Positions 17,175 to 25,149 of a DNA stretch of 64,000 nt are shown piece by piece (the first letter of the stretch is position 1; every line of letters begins with the position of its first letter). Origin of the DNA: CAZDWZ01 sp964509425. Its GTDB lineage: Bacteria > Bdellovibrionota_C > UBA2361 > SZUA-149 > CAZDWZ01. A program made the translations under genes and the position numbers. The notes under the pieces were generated by a model. It was given only the letters and a program-made list of their open reading frames with translations, was not told the origin of the DNA and made no database searches. The DNA is taken from contig CAZDWZ010000004.1 of NCBI GenBank assembly GCA_964509425.1, positions 384,859-448,858 on the forward strand, read 5' to 3'.

Positions 17175-19145
17175 TCAAGCTTCGGATCTTTCGTCTTCCG
17201 GCTGCCGAATCCCGAAGATGGTGTTCGCCGCGGGGAGTCTCCGGAGGAACTCAACCAACTGCGCTTCGTGAATGGGTTTAGTGAGATAGTCGTCCATTCC
17301 AGCATTAATACAGGCTTCGCGATAGCCTTCCATCGCGTGTGCTGTTAGCGCGACGATCGGAATCCGTTTGCCCGAGGACTTTTCCAACGCACGGATCTGC
17401 GCCGTCGCCTGGAAGCCGTCCATCGACGGCATCTGGCAATCCATCAAAATCAGATCGACGGAATTGCTCCCGGCGATTTGAATTGCCTGCTCGCCATCAT
17501 TTGCGGTCAGAACGGTGAAGCCCAGTCGTTTCAACCGATGCACCGTAATTTCACGACTCATTGGATTATCCTCGACGACGAGGACTTGAAACTTTTCAGT
17601 TTCGTTCGTCTTCGAGGAACCTCCAATCGAAGCCGACAAGGTCGTTGAGATACTCGGGAGATTAACCCCGAGCGAACCCGTGACGGGCACACGCACCTGA
17701 AATGCAAATATTGAACCGCGGCCCGGTTTGCTGTCGAGAGTCAGTCGGCCTCCCAATAGGCCGACGATTCTTTGACTGATAGCCAGCCCAAGGCCAGTGC
17801 CGCCATATTCTTTGGCGGCCGAAGATTCTACACGCCGGAACATCTCTTCGATTCGCATACGCACGTCCTCGCGAACGCGCACTCCGAAGTCTTTAACAGA
17901 CACGGCGATCTCAACGTCTCGTTCAGATTTTCGCAAGACCTCGAGATCCACCTTGATCTTTCCAGGAGGCTCCGGAAATTTCGCGATGTTATTTACAAGG
18001 TTCATCATCACTTGGCCGAAACGGATCGAATCCACATCGAGATACTTTGGAAGCGACTCATCGATGTGAAGCTCGAATGTCAGTCCGCTCTTCGTCGCCA
18101 GCGCTTCAAACGGAGTCAAGATCTTCTCGAGGTGAGCTCTCAAATCGCTCGCAGAACGATCGAGCTCGAGTCGTCCCGATTCTATTCTCGAGATGTCCAA
18201 AAGGTCGTTGATGATGCCGAGCAACGAATCAGCAGAGTCCTGAATGAGCTCCACGTAGCGCTGCTCCTCGGGACCTTTGAGCGACCCCGCGAGAATCTCG
18301 GCAAACCCGACTATGTTGTTAATCGGCGTGCGAATCTCATGACTGGTATTGGCCACAAACTGCGATTTCGCCTGATTCGCTTGTTCGGCGAGATTTTTGG
18401 CTTGGGTTAATTCGCCGTCCCTGCGCTCAATCTGATCGAGCATATAGTTCACGCCGCGAACGACTGTCGAAATCTCGTCTTCTTTTGCATTCTTCTTCGG
18501 CTTCTCTTCGATCGGTATTCTCAGCGAATAATCGCGCCTCGAAGACACATTCTCGGCGAGTGCCGCAAGTTGCCGAAGCGGCCCGGAGATAACCGTCCCG
18601 AAAAAGCTCGATACAAGGAGCGCGATCGCGATCGATCCGAGAAACGTGAGACTCAGCGTCTTGGCATTCTCCTGCAGCGCGGTGCTAAGACCACGGAGAT
18701 CGGAGACGAGGACAATTTGCCCGAGCAATGATTTCCCGCTTTCAATCGGGTAGATCGCATGACAGCGGCTCGGACCACAGTGAACGCCAAACTCTTGCGG
18801 AAGGGCCGGAAAAACGGCGGGATTCTCTCCTGCGCGCACATACGACGCGATTGGTTGTCCATCTGCGGTAAGTACGGCTGCGCCGAGAATATTCGGTTTC
18901 ACCTGAAGCGCGTCGAGCAAGTGCTGGGTCGAGCCCTTATCGTTCGAGCGGATGTTGCCTTCTGCGGCCTGCGCGACGAGCTTGCCGAGACTTTGTAGCT
19001 CCGAGATTAACGCATGCTCGAATTGCTTTCCGGCGGAAAAGCGAAGAGTCCAAGAGGATACGGCGAGCGCGAACCCAGCCGTGAACACAACCAAGAAATT
19101 CAGCTTCGCACGAATCGGTAGATTTTCGAGGGACTTAAATTTCAC
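17175..19145 (-). CDS. Hybrid sensor histidine kinase with degenerate ATP site
   Basis: 656 residues. TM1 at about 14-32, a periplasmic CHASE8-like domain with C123-x4-C128, TM2 at about 166-186, HAMP, then HisKA with H269 in 'ANTSHEIRTP'. The ATPase domain has N-box 'NLVNNIAKF' and G1 region 'DFGVRVR' (419-425), where D-x-G-x-G is expected; the paralogue at 25150 has 'NNAIKF' and 'DDSGIGIS'. The G2-type motif 'GGTGLGLAIS' is intact. A receiver domain carries D569. Kinase activity may therefore be weak or lost, while phosphate transfer or heterodimer roles remain possible. Confidence 0.85.
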   Translation of the reverse strand: MKFKSLENLPIRAKLNFLVVFTAGFALAVSSWTLRFSAGKQFEHALISELQSLGKLVAQAAEGNIRSNDKGSTQHLLDALQVKPNILGAAVLTADGQPIASYVRAGENPAVFPALPQEFGVHCGPSRCHAIYPIESGKSLLGQIVLVSDLRGLSTALQENAKTLSLTFLGSIAIALLVSSFFGTVISGPLRQLAALAENVSSRRDYSLRIPIEEKPKKNAKEDEISTVVRGVNYMLDQIERRDGELTQAKNLAEQANQAKSQFVANTSHEIRTPINNIVGFAEILAGSLKGPEEQRYVELIQDSADSLLGIINDLLDISRIESGRLELDRSASDLRAHLEKILTPFEALATKSGLTFELHIDESLPKYLDVDSIRFGQVMMNLVNNIAKFPEPPGKIKVDLEVLRKSERDVEIAVSVKDFGVRVREDVRMRIEEMFRRVESSAAKEYGGTGLGLAISQRIVGLLGGRLTLDSKPGRGSIFAFQVRVPVTGSLGVNLPSISTTLSASIGGSSKTNETEKFQVLVVEDNPMSREITVHRLKRLGFTVLTANDGEQAIQIAGSNSVDLILMDCQMPSMDGFQATAQIRALEKSSGKRIPIVALTAHAMEGYREACINAGMDDYLTKPIHEAQLVEFLRRLPAANTIFGIRQPEDERSEA

Positions 19146-19206
19146 GGCGGACCATCACCCATAACCTGAGATTAGAATTTGCAAAAAAACCTGTGCTCCT
19201 ACTATC

Positions 19207-19235
19207 GGTAGAATCGCGATTTCAGTGACTGTCAA
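19207..19235 (-). promoter_or_regulatory. Weak candidate promoter for the hybrid kinase
   Basis: On the minus strand, a perfect TTGACA (plus-strand 19230-19235), a 17-bp spacer and TCTACC (19207-19212). The -10 match is poor, so this is tentative. Confidence 0.25.
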
Positions 19236-19309
19236 AGATCACACTGGCCATTGGCGGATATTTCCAAGTAATTACAAGACGTTGCCAATCTCACTTCGTC
19301 CACTCGCTC

Positions 19310-20308
19310 TCAAACCCCCGACCAGCAGTGGCGCGCGACCTCTGAAAGCTCCCCTCCCCGGCCCACACGACAAACAATCTCGTATTTCGCCGTGACATCG
19401 ACCCGGCTTGAAATGGAGTCGATCTCGATGGTGTCCCCGAGCTGCACCGGGATGGGTTTTGAAAACGGACGGACATACGGAAGGTACCAATTCGTTCGCG
19501 AGGTGAGAGTATTGATCTCGCTGTCGGGACCGAGACTCAGTCGCAGAAAAAACACCACCCCGTCCCACAGCCCGTCTCGAGTAACCGTGAATGAACTACG
19601 ACGAACTTCTTCTTCAGGAATCGGCTCGTCCAAGACGAGATCTTCGAAGAGTTCCGGTTCGGCGAGCATGGCGTCGCTACGATATCCGAACATCAGAACG
19701 AGCGGCATGTCCTGAACGCGCCTCCCGCCCCGCGACAAAAATCCCAGCACTCGCTCGGCAAGCGTTTGCCTCGGCATGGCCGACGGGAAAAAATATGTTC
19801 TGCATCTGTTCGGAATATGGACTGCGTTTGACTTCAAAAATCGCCGCTTGGCATCTTCAAGGAATGGAACCATGCCTTCGCAACTTCCGATCGCGCCGAT
19901 CAGATCGTGCACCAGCAGATCGCAGCGTTCGGGAATCGACACGGAATCCGAGAATCCATGGATCAGCTCAACTTTTGAGATTCCTTCGCTGTCGAGAATT
20001 CGCTTCGAAGATTCGTAGGACCGTGAGTTCGCTTCGACCGCGTAAACACGCTTCGCCCCTTGGCTCGCTGCGTAACGGGCCCAAAGCGCCTTCCGTCCGG
20101 TGCCGAGCTCCAAAACCACGCGATCGGCCGCCGCTGCATCGAGGGCTTCTCGGTAATGGACGTTCCGATTCTCGTCATACTCCATCGTCTCGTAGACCCA
20201 ATCCGGATACCACGCGGAAGCTTCCCGGCTCCCCATGTTCTGGCGATGAGCAAGGAGTAAAAAGTCGATACGCTGAAGAAAGCTGAAAAGGCGGGCAAAT
20301 GGATGCAT
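19310..20308 (-). CDS. PRMT-like class I methyltransferase
   Basis: 332 residues. 'DRVVLELGTGRKALWARYAA' is SAM motif I, 'RVYAVEANSRSYESSKRIL' carries the acidic ribose-binding residue, and 'CDLLVHDLIGAIGSCEGMVP' sits where protein arginine methyltransferases have the double-E loop. The C-terminal half looks like a beta-barrel (for example 'WDGVVFFLRLSLGPDSEINT'), also as in PRMTs. Arginine or another nucleophile in a protein or natural product could be the acceptor; that is inference. Confidence 0.7.
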   Translation of the reverse strand: MHPFARLFSFLQRIDFLLLAHRQNMGSREASAWYPDWVYETMEYDENRNVHYREALDAAAADRVVLELGTGRKALWARYAASQGAKRVYAVEANSRSYESSKRILDSEGISKVELIHGFSDSVSIPERCDLLVHDLIGAIGSCEGMVPFLEDAKRRFLKSNAVHIPNRCRTYFFPSAMPRQTLAERVLGFLSRGGRRVQDMPLVLMFGYRSDAMLAEPELFEDLVLDEPIPEEEVRRSSFTVTRDGLWDGVVFFLRLSLGPDSEINTLTSRTNWYLPYVRPFSKPIPVQLGDTIEIDSISSRVDVTAKYEIVCRVGRGGELSEVARHCWSGV

Positions 20309-20628
20309 ACGTAGTGGACGGCAATCAAATTGTTACGATTGTCACGTGTTCCCCTACGCCGGAACGCTGTGTGCTTCAGAGCCAAAACTAGCCGGGTATT
20401 AAAATCTCTTCAATACTCTTTTCGGCATTTACTCCAGCGTATCCATTGGACTATTTGGTAAGGCTCCAACCGATTTCCTGGGGAGGTAAAAAGTTGAGAG
20501 TGAGAAATCCGTGAGCTTTCCGCATCGCCTCCACACCTTCGTCGCTTTTTTGGGCCATTTGTGCTACTGCGGCGAAAAAGCCAAGCATACCTCTATTCAA
20601 TCAGAGACTTGGTGGTGAATATACGAGT
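20309..20628. other. Intergenic region with no recognisable gene
   Basis: 320 bp between the divergent methyltransferase and FeeM-like genes. It should hold both promoters, but I found no box pair that stands out. No repeat or RNA structure is convincing. Confidence 0.5.
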
Positions 20629-21381
20629 ATGGCAGGCGGTGTTTCAAAAATGACTGGTTCTAAACCCGCTGCAGGGGGAACGATCTCCCGGAACCGCGAG
20701 TATCTCCCATACGAGTCCGTCGGCGAGCGAACACTTTGGTCGCTGCCCGCCCCAAAAAAATACAAATTCATCGGAGGAGGCCAATCGGATCCGGCGCTCT
20801 TTGATTCCGTGATGAAAATCCGGGAGAAGACCGACAGCCGCTGGCCCGACCAGAGCACGCCGGCCGACGCCTACTCTGATCACTACTGCCTATGGGTGAA
20901 TGACGCCCCCGTGGGTTGCCTCAGCATGACTCGGGCTCTTCACGGTCCGATCTTCCTACAAGAATATTTCCCGAAGGTATTATTCGAGCATTATCACGAT
21001 CGAATAATGTCGGCGTATCGCTTCCGTCTTCTGCCAAAGTTTCGGCGAACTTCACAGCGTTCCACTGGCGTAAGTCTTGCCGGAGTCATGGCGAAAGAAG
21101 CTTGGAGAGAGCAGATCGCGAAGGGAGTCGGACTCGACGTGATCGACGTTGAAGCGACATACGTGAAGTATTACCAGCGGCTCGGTTACGTTCATTGCGA
21201 GGGGCATGATTTCATCTGCCCGATTTTTCACGAGCCGATCGCCGTCCTCTACCTCCCGACTGATCCGACTCGGGAGTCACTTGTAAAAGACCTGGTTCAA
21301 GATCGCGACGACCATGTGATGCATAAAGACGTCGAACGGGTCTTGCGCAGAAAGATTTTCCCGCTCCGAAGCGTCGGATAA
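20629..21381 (+). CDS. FeeM-like N-acyl transferase (GNAT fold)
   Basis: 250 residues; an in-frame ATG at 20650 is an alternative start. It has a GNAT-type core: 'VNDAPVGCLSMTRALHG' as a strand and turn, 'AKEAWREQIAKGVGLDVIDV' and 'YVKYYQRLGYVHCEGHDF', the last matching the terminal 'FYEKLGF' pattern. Length and pattern resemble N-acyl amino acid synthases (FeeM) and LuxI-like enzymes, which use acyl-ACP. If right, it makes an acylated amino acid or signal; the acceptor is unknown. It converges with the YfiR gene 2 bp away. Confidence 0.6.
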   Translation: MAGGVSKMTGSKPAAGGTISRNREYLPYESVGERTLWSLPAPKKYKFIGGGQSDPALFDSVMKIREKTDSRWPDQSTPADAYSDHYCLWVNDAPVGCLSMTRALHGPIFLQEYFPKVLFEHYHDRIMSAYRFRLLPKFRRTSQRSTGVSLAGVMAKEAWREQIAKGVGLDVIDVEATYVKYYQRLGYVHCEGHDFICPIFHEPIAVLYLPTDPTRESLVKDLVQDRDDHVMHKDVERVLRRKIFPLRSVG

Positions 21382-21383
21382 AT

Positions 21384-21899
21384 CTACTGAACGATTTCCG
21401 ATATTTCTAAAAGCGAAGACTCAATCTTCAGCCCTGCTTTGGTGACTCTGCTGAGCAGAATTCGAGGCGGCTTTCCTTGAGGCAAGTACACCATTCCGCC
21501 CTTGCCGGTAAAATCGATCTCACTGCTCAACGTCAACACCGGATGTGATTCGAGTCGCGCGAGAAGCTTCGAGCTCTCGGCAGTGTCGTCGGAGAGAATT
21601 ACCGCATCACACTCCGTCTCCGGCTTTTCAACAGTGCTGAGCCCACGAACGAGAAATTTTCGGTTTGCCGAGCTTCGATTCTCAAATACCGAGGTAATTG
21701 TTTCCTTCAAACGGTTCTGATTTGAAATACACAGGCGAATTTCATCGTTCTTGGGCCAAACGGTGTACGAGATCACGTAATAATGGGCCACCGAAAGGAG
21801 CTCATTCAGCTTCGCAGTCGAGCCTTGGGCAGCAACAGCCGTCGATCCGGCCAGACAGGCCACGACCAACGCCCAGATATAGAAAAGTCTACTGCGCAT
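21384..21899 (-). CDS. YfiR-family periplasmic protein (DUF4154)
   Basis: 171 residues with a signal peptide (about 1-24, ending AVAAQG). YfiR proteins repress a membrane c-di-GMP cyclase in Pseudomonas and are often encoded beside TonB-type receptors and sensor kinases. C57 and C97 fit the position of the first YfiR disulfide; the second pair of Pseudomonas YfiR is missing. The pattern 'PKNDEIRLCISNQNRL' and 'DAVILSDDTAE' is typical. It lies downstream of the receptor gene on the same strand. Confidence 0.82.
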   Translation of the reverse strand: MRSRLFYIWALVVACLAGSTAVAAQGSTAKLNELLSVAHYYVISYTVWPKNDEIRLCISNQNRLKETITSVFENRSSANRKFLVRGLSTVEKPETECDAVILSDDTAESSKLLARLESHPVLTLSSEIDFTGKGGMVYLPQGKPPRILLSRVTKAGLKIESSLLEISEIVQ

Positions 21900-21936
21900 A
21901 ACCTCTTCTCGAACGGTCCCCCGTCCTCGAACTGCT

Positions 21937-22086
21937 TAGTGCCCTCTTCACAAAATGACCAAGCACCGCTGATTTTCAGTCACATGCTTGTTCGGAACAG
22001 AGCACTCGATATTGCTGGCTCAACTCCACGGCGCACGCCGATCAAAGACACTCCCTCAGGTAGTATCTTTGCGGATTGCGGCACTA
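21937..22086. repeat. 150-bp TAGTGC repeat, copy A
   Basis: Bounded by TAGTGC (21937) and GCACTA (ending 22086), exactly 150 bp. GAACAGAGCACT occurs at offset 58 (21995-22006), the same offset as in copy B near 37.7 kb, and TGGCTC follows at offset 79 against 80. It lies between the receptor and the YfiR gene, and its GCACTA end supplies the TAG stop of the receptor on the minus strand. Confidence 0.7.
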
Positions 22087-24114
22087 AAACGTCATGATTG
22101 CTTGTCCAAACACACTTCTCTCCACCTGACTTCTCGGATACGGGAACGAAAGGGATTGAAATTCTTCGTGCCCTTGCTCGAGAAGGTTGCGGCCGATGAG
22201 ATTCAAGCTGAGATTTGGAAGCACCTTCCATCCGATCCGTGCGTCAACCTGACCATAGGAATCGACGCCGACACGACGAAGGGTGTCGACAAACCTGAAC
22301 ACGGCATCTACTTCGATCTCCGAAGTCAAATCGTAACTCGCGCGCAACGAAGCGACGTTCGCCGGCAAGTTCTCCACGATTATCTCCGCGAGTGGATCGG
22401 TGGAGTTGTTGTTGCGCGCAAACGCCGAATAATAAGAGTAGGTTCCAACGAACTTCAGCTTACTGCTTGCTTTCAGAGTCATAGCGACTTCTCCGCCGTA
22501 ACTTTCGGCGCGATAGCGACTGTCAGCAATAAGTGGAGCAATCAAGAAGTCCGTCTGAGACGCTTCGTCGAACGCGAGTACCGGTTCGCCGAGCTCAGTG
22601 CTGAGAATGTCGTTATATGAGAAATAAAACCCCGCGACGTCGATATAGAAGGAATCGTTCGGTTCCATTCGTGCGCCGGCCTCGTACGCAAACAACTTCT
22701 CGGATGGAGTCGACCGACTTCCCGTAAATTGCAGAACAGCCGGAAGACCTGATTCCGGTTCGAGGAATGCCCCGGCACGATTTCTCACGTCGTCGTAGAT
22801 ACGTGACGTCGTACCGGCGGTGTAAGACGCCGCTCCCCAGAGCGATGTTCTCTCGGTCGCATGCCACAGGAGTCGCGCCGTCGGCATGGGACTGAATCCG
22901 TTCTGCGAATTCTGTTCGAATCGCGCGCCGATCGTCGCAATCAACTTTTTATCAAGGAGAGAAATCTCATCGTGAAAGAATGCCCGGAAGAACTGGAGCT
23001 GGCGTTTCCGTGGCTCGAGCGACACGAAAAATGTTCCGGCAAAGTCATCAAAATACAGTCGCGTGCTTCCACCGACCACAAAATCGTGATTCTCGAGCGG
23101 CCGGAACCGGTAACGAACATCCAGATCCGTGTTGTAGAGCGCGTAATCGAACGTAAAGTCCTTCTGACGTTCGGCGAAATGGCTCCAATCAACCGTAAGC
23201 TGTGATTCGTCGGAGAACTTCCGCGACCAAAGTGTTGAGAAAACCGTGCCGTAGTGATCCTTCGTTCCGGTCATTCTCTCGACATAGGGATCCGTCAAGA
23301 TCGGAAGATCCTCCACGAGTCCCTCCGACCGTCCAAAAGAGTAGTTCATCACTCGGAGGTCGGTTTTCTCGTCGACTTTGATATCCGCGCGCGTCGTCAA
23401 CGAAACGATATCGCCACCGTCATTCAGGCGCGTATCATCCGACTCGATGCTGTCGTCATACCGATCGTATTTCAGGCTGAGGTTGAGCCCTGAATTCTCA
23501 CCGAGCTTGGCGCCCTGTTTTACGTAGATTGACGCCTGGTGTTCGTCTCCGCCGCCCAGCGACACGGTCGGTTTGGTCGGGTTCGAAGCATTTTTCGTGA
23601 TGATGTTGATAACGCCGTTTTCTGCGCGGTTCCCCCAAACCGCGGCACCCGGACCACGTACGACTTCAATTCGCTCTATCGAATCGAGCGGCAGGTTATA
23701 CGCCTCCCAATACACCCCATTGAAAAGCGGAGTGACGATTGGCACGCTATCGATCATCACGAGAAGTTGACTGGCAAACTCATCCGAGACACTGCCGCCT
23801 CGAACCGAGACGGCCCAGCTGTTCGCCCCGATTCTCGCCACTTGCACTCCCGGAACCAACCGAAGGAGATCCGGAATTGTCGTTGCCGCCGAGCGCCGGA
23901 TATCATCCTGATCGAGAATGTAAACGGCTGAGGACGTGTCTTTTAGTTTCTGCGTCTTCATCGCGGCAGAGAACACGTCCTGATACATGTTGAAGAAGTC
24001 TTTCACGTCCATTTGCAGAACTTTCTCGTCCGGCTTTTCTTCGGCGAGAGCCGATCCGGGCCACGAGCAGACGAGCCCGAGGCACAATGAAAACGTTCGA
24101 AAGTAACCTTTCAT
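22084..24114 (-). CDS. TonB-dependent receptor
   Basis: 676 residues from an ATG with a GGGAGGA site. Signal peptide about 1-24. The plug domain includes 'AVYILDQDDIRRSAATTIPD', 'LRLVPGVQVARIGANSWAVS' and 'GPGAAVWGNRAENGVINIIT'; the rest is a 22-strand barrel ending in a terminal Phe (IMTF), as outer-membrane proteins do. Receptors of this subgroup are typically paired with YfiR and kinase genes rather than with transport genes. Ligand unknown. The stop codon coincides with the end of repeat copy A. Confidence 0.9.
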   Translation of the reverse strand: MKGYFRTFSLCLGLVCSWPGSALAEEKPDEKVLQMDVKDFFNMYQDVFSAAMKTQKLKDTSSAVYILDQDDIRRSAATTIPDLLRLVPGVQVARIGANSWAVSVRGGSVSDEFASQLLVMIDSVPIVTPLFNGVYWEAYNLPLDSIERIEVVRGPGAAVWGNRAENGVINIITKNASNPTKPTVSLGGGDEHQASIYVKQGAKLGENSGLNLSLKYDRYDDSIESDDTRLNDGGDIVSLTTRADIKVDEKTDLRVMNYSFGRSEGLVEDLPILTDPYVERMTGTKDHYGTVFSTLWSRKFSDESQLTVDWSHFAERQKDFTFDYALYNTDLDVRYRFRPLENHDFVVGGSTRLYFDDFAGTFFVSLEPRKRQLQFFRAFFHDEISLLDKKLIATIGARFEQNSQNGFSPMPTARLLWHATERTSLWGAASYTAGTTSRIYDDVRNRAGAFLEPESGLPAVLQFTGSRSTPSEKLFAYEAGARMEPNDSFYIDVAGFYFSYNDILSTELGEPVLAFDEASQTDFLIAPLIADSRYRAESYGGEVAMTLKASSKLKFVGTYSYYSAFARNNNSTDPLAEIIVENLPANVASLRASYDLTSEIEVDAVFRFVDTLRRVGVDSYGQVDARIGWKVLPNLSLNLIGRNLLEQGHEEFQSLSFPYPRSQVERSVFGQAIMTF

Positions 24115-24226
24115 GATGAATTCCTCCCATGGGGGTGAGATATGAGTTTGATGTTTCGCAAACTCAAGTGATTCCGGGGTTTAACCGGACGGGGAGATGG
24201 TGAAGGCACCGAGGCTGAAAGGCCGT

Positions 24227-25042
24227 TTAATTCTTTCTCGCGCAGACGCAGAAGAGAGTAACCGCGAAAAAAAATGTAGAGTTTGCGTCAGCGGACTTCA
24301 AATCGTTCGTCCAACGCTCGAGCTCGGCCTCGCTCAGCGTCCCTTCCGATCGCAGCTCTTCGAGAAAGCCGGAAAAGTTCATACCTTCGAAAAGCAGATT
24401 GAAATCCGAACTGAACGCGGTCTCCGCGAAAACCTCTGTTGTCTTGAATCCGGCACGAGAGCAGAGGGCGGGTAGTGTCCGCCCAGACCATCCGTGAGCG
24501 ATTGAATCACAGAATGCATTCAGAATTTTTCTCGTCAGAGCCCGATCCGGGTGATTAATGACGAACGTCTCCCAGTCGGAATCGATGAGGACCATACGTC
24601 CACCTTGGCGTAAAACCCGTCGGGATTCCTGAATCACTCGTGCAGGGTCGTTCACATGCTGAAGAGTTCGCTCGCACCAGACGCCATCAAACGTCGAGTC
24701 CGCAAACTCTAAATTGTGCACATCCTTCACGAGATAGCGGACCTCCGACTGCCCGGTGGGAGTCCGCATCTCCGCAGCCTCGATCATTGTCCGGCTGCTG
24801 TCGATCCCGACGACGCTGCCTCCTGGTCTCACGAATTCGGCGATCCTTCGGACGTCATCCCCGCTCCCACACCCGATATCGAGGATTGTTTCACCTGCTC
24901 TCAGGTCCAAATATCGAAGCGCGCGCGTCTTTATCGCTTGAATTCCACCTTGCGACCGCATCCTGTCCATCTCTTCGACGGCATGGAACGGATTGACCAT
25001 GGAATCGACGTTGGAAAAGTTAACTTCTGTTTCTTTGGGCAT
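24227..25042 (-). CDS. Class I SAM-dependent methyltransferase
   Basis: 271 residues. 'AGETILDIGCGSGDDVRRIA' is SAM motif I, 'GSVVGIDSSRTMIEAAE' motif II, 'STFDGVWCERTLQHVNDPAR' motif IV and 'VLRQGGRMVLIDSDWETF' motif VI. It is of the ubiE/methyltransf_11 type, which acts on small molecules, quinones or sugars; the acceptor is not deducible. It is divergent from the second hybrid kinase, with about 107 bp between their starts. Confidence 0.85.
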   Translation of the reverse strand: MPKETEVNFSNVDSMVNPFHAVEEMDRMRSQGGIQAIKTRALRYLDLRAGETILDIGCGSGDDVRRIAEFVRPGGSVVGIDSSRTMIEAAEMRTPTGQSEVRYLVKDVHNLEFADSTFDGVWCERTLQHVNDPARVIQESRRVLRQGGRMVLIDSDWETFVINHPDRALTRKILNAFCDSIAHGWSGRTLPALCSRAGFKTTEVFAETAFSSDFNLLFEGMNFSGFLEELRSEGTLSEAELERWTNDLKSADANSTFFFAVTLFCVCARKN

Positions 25043-25149
25043 AATCCTCTAAGGTGATTAGAGATTCTCCGTTCTACGTCTGGGTCGCAACGATTCATGC
25101 ATGCGCTGAATCTAAAATAGCCGGTAGGTGGAAGTCCATATTTATAAAA

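Noticed and set aside
17772..18410. A 212-codon plus-strand frame opposite the first hybrid kinase
   Set aside because: It is the antisense shadow of a clear kinase gene, with no ribosome site or recognisable motif.
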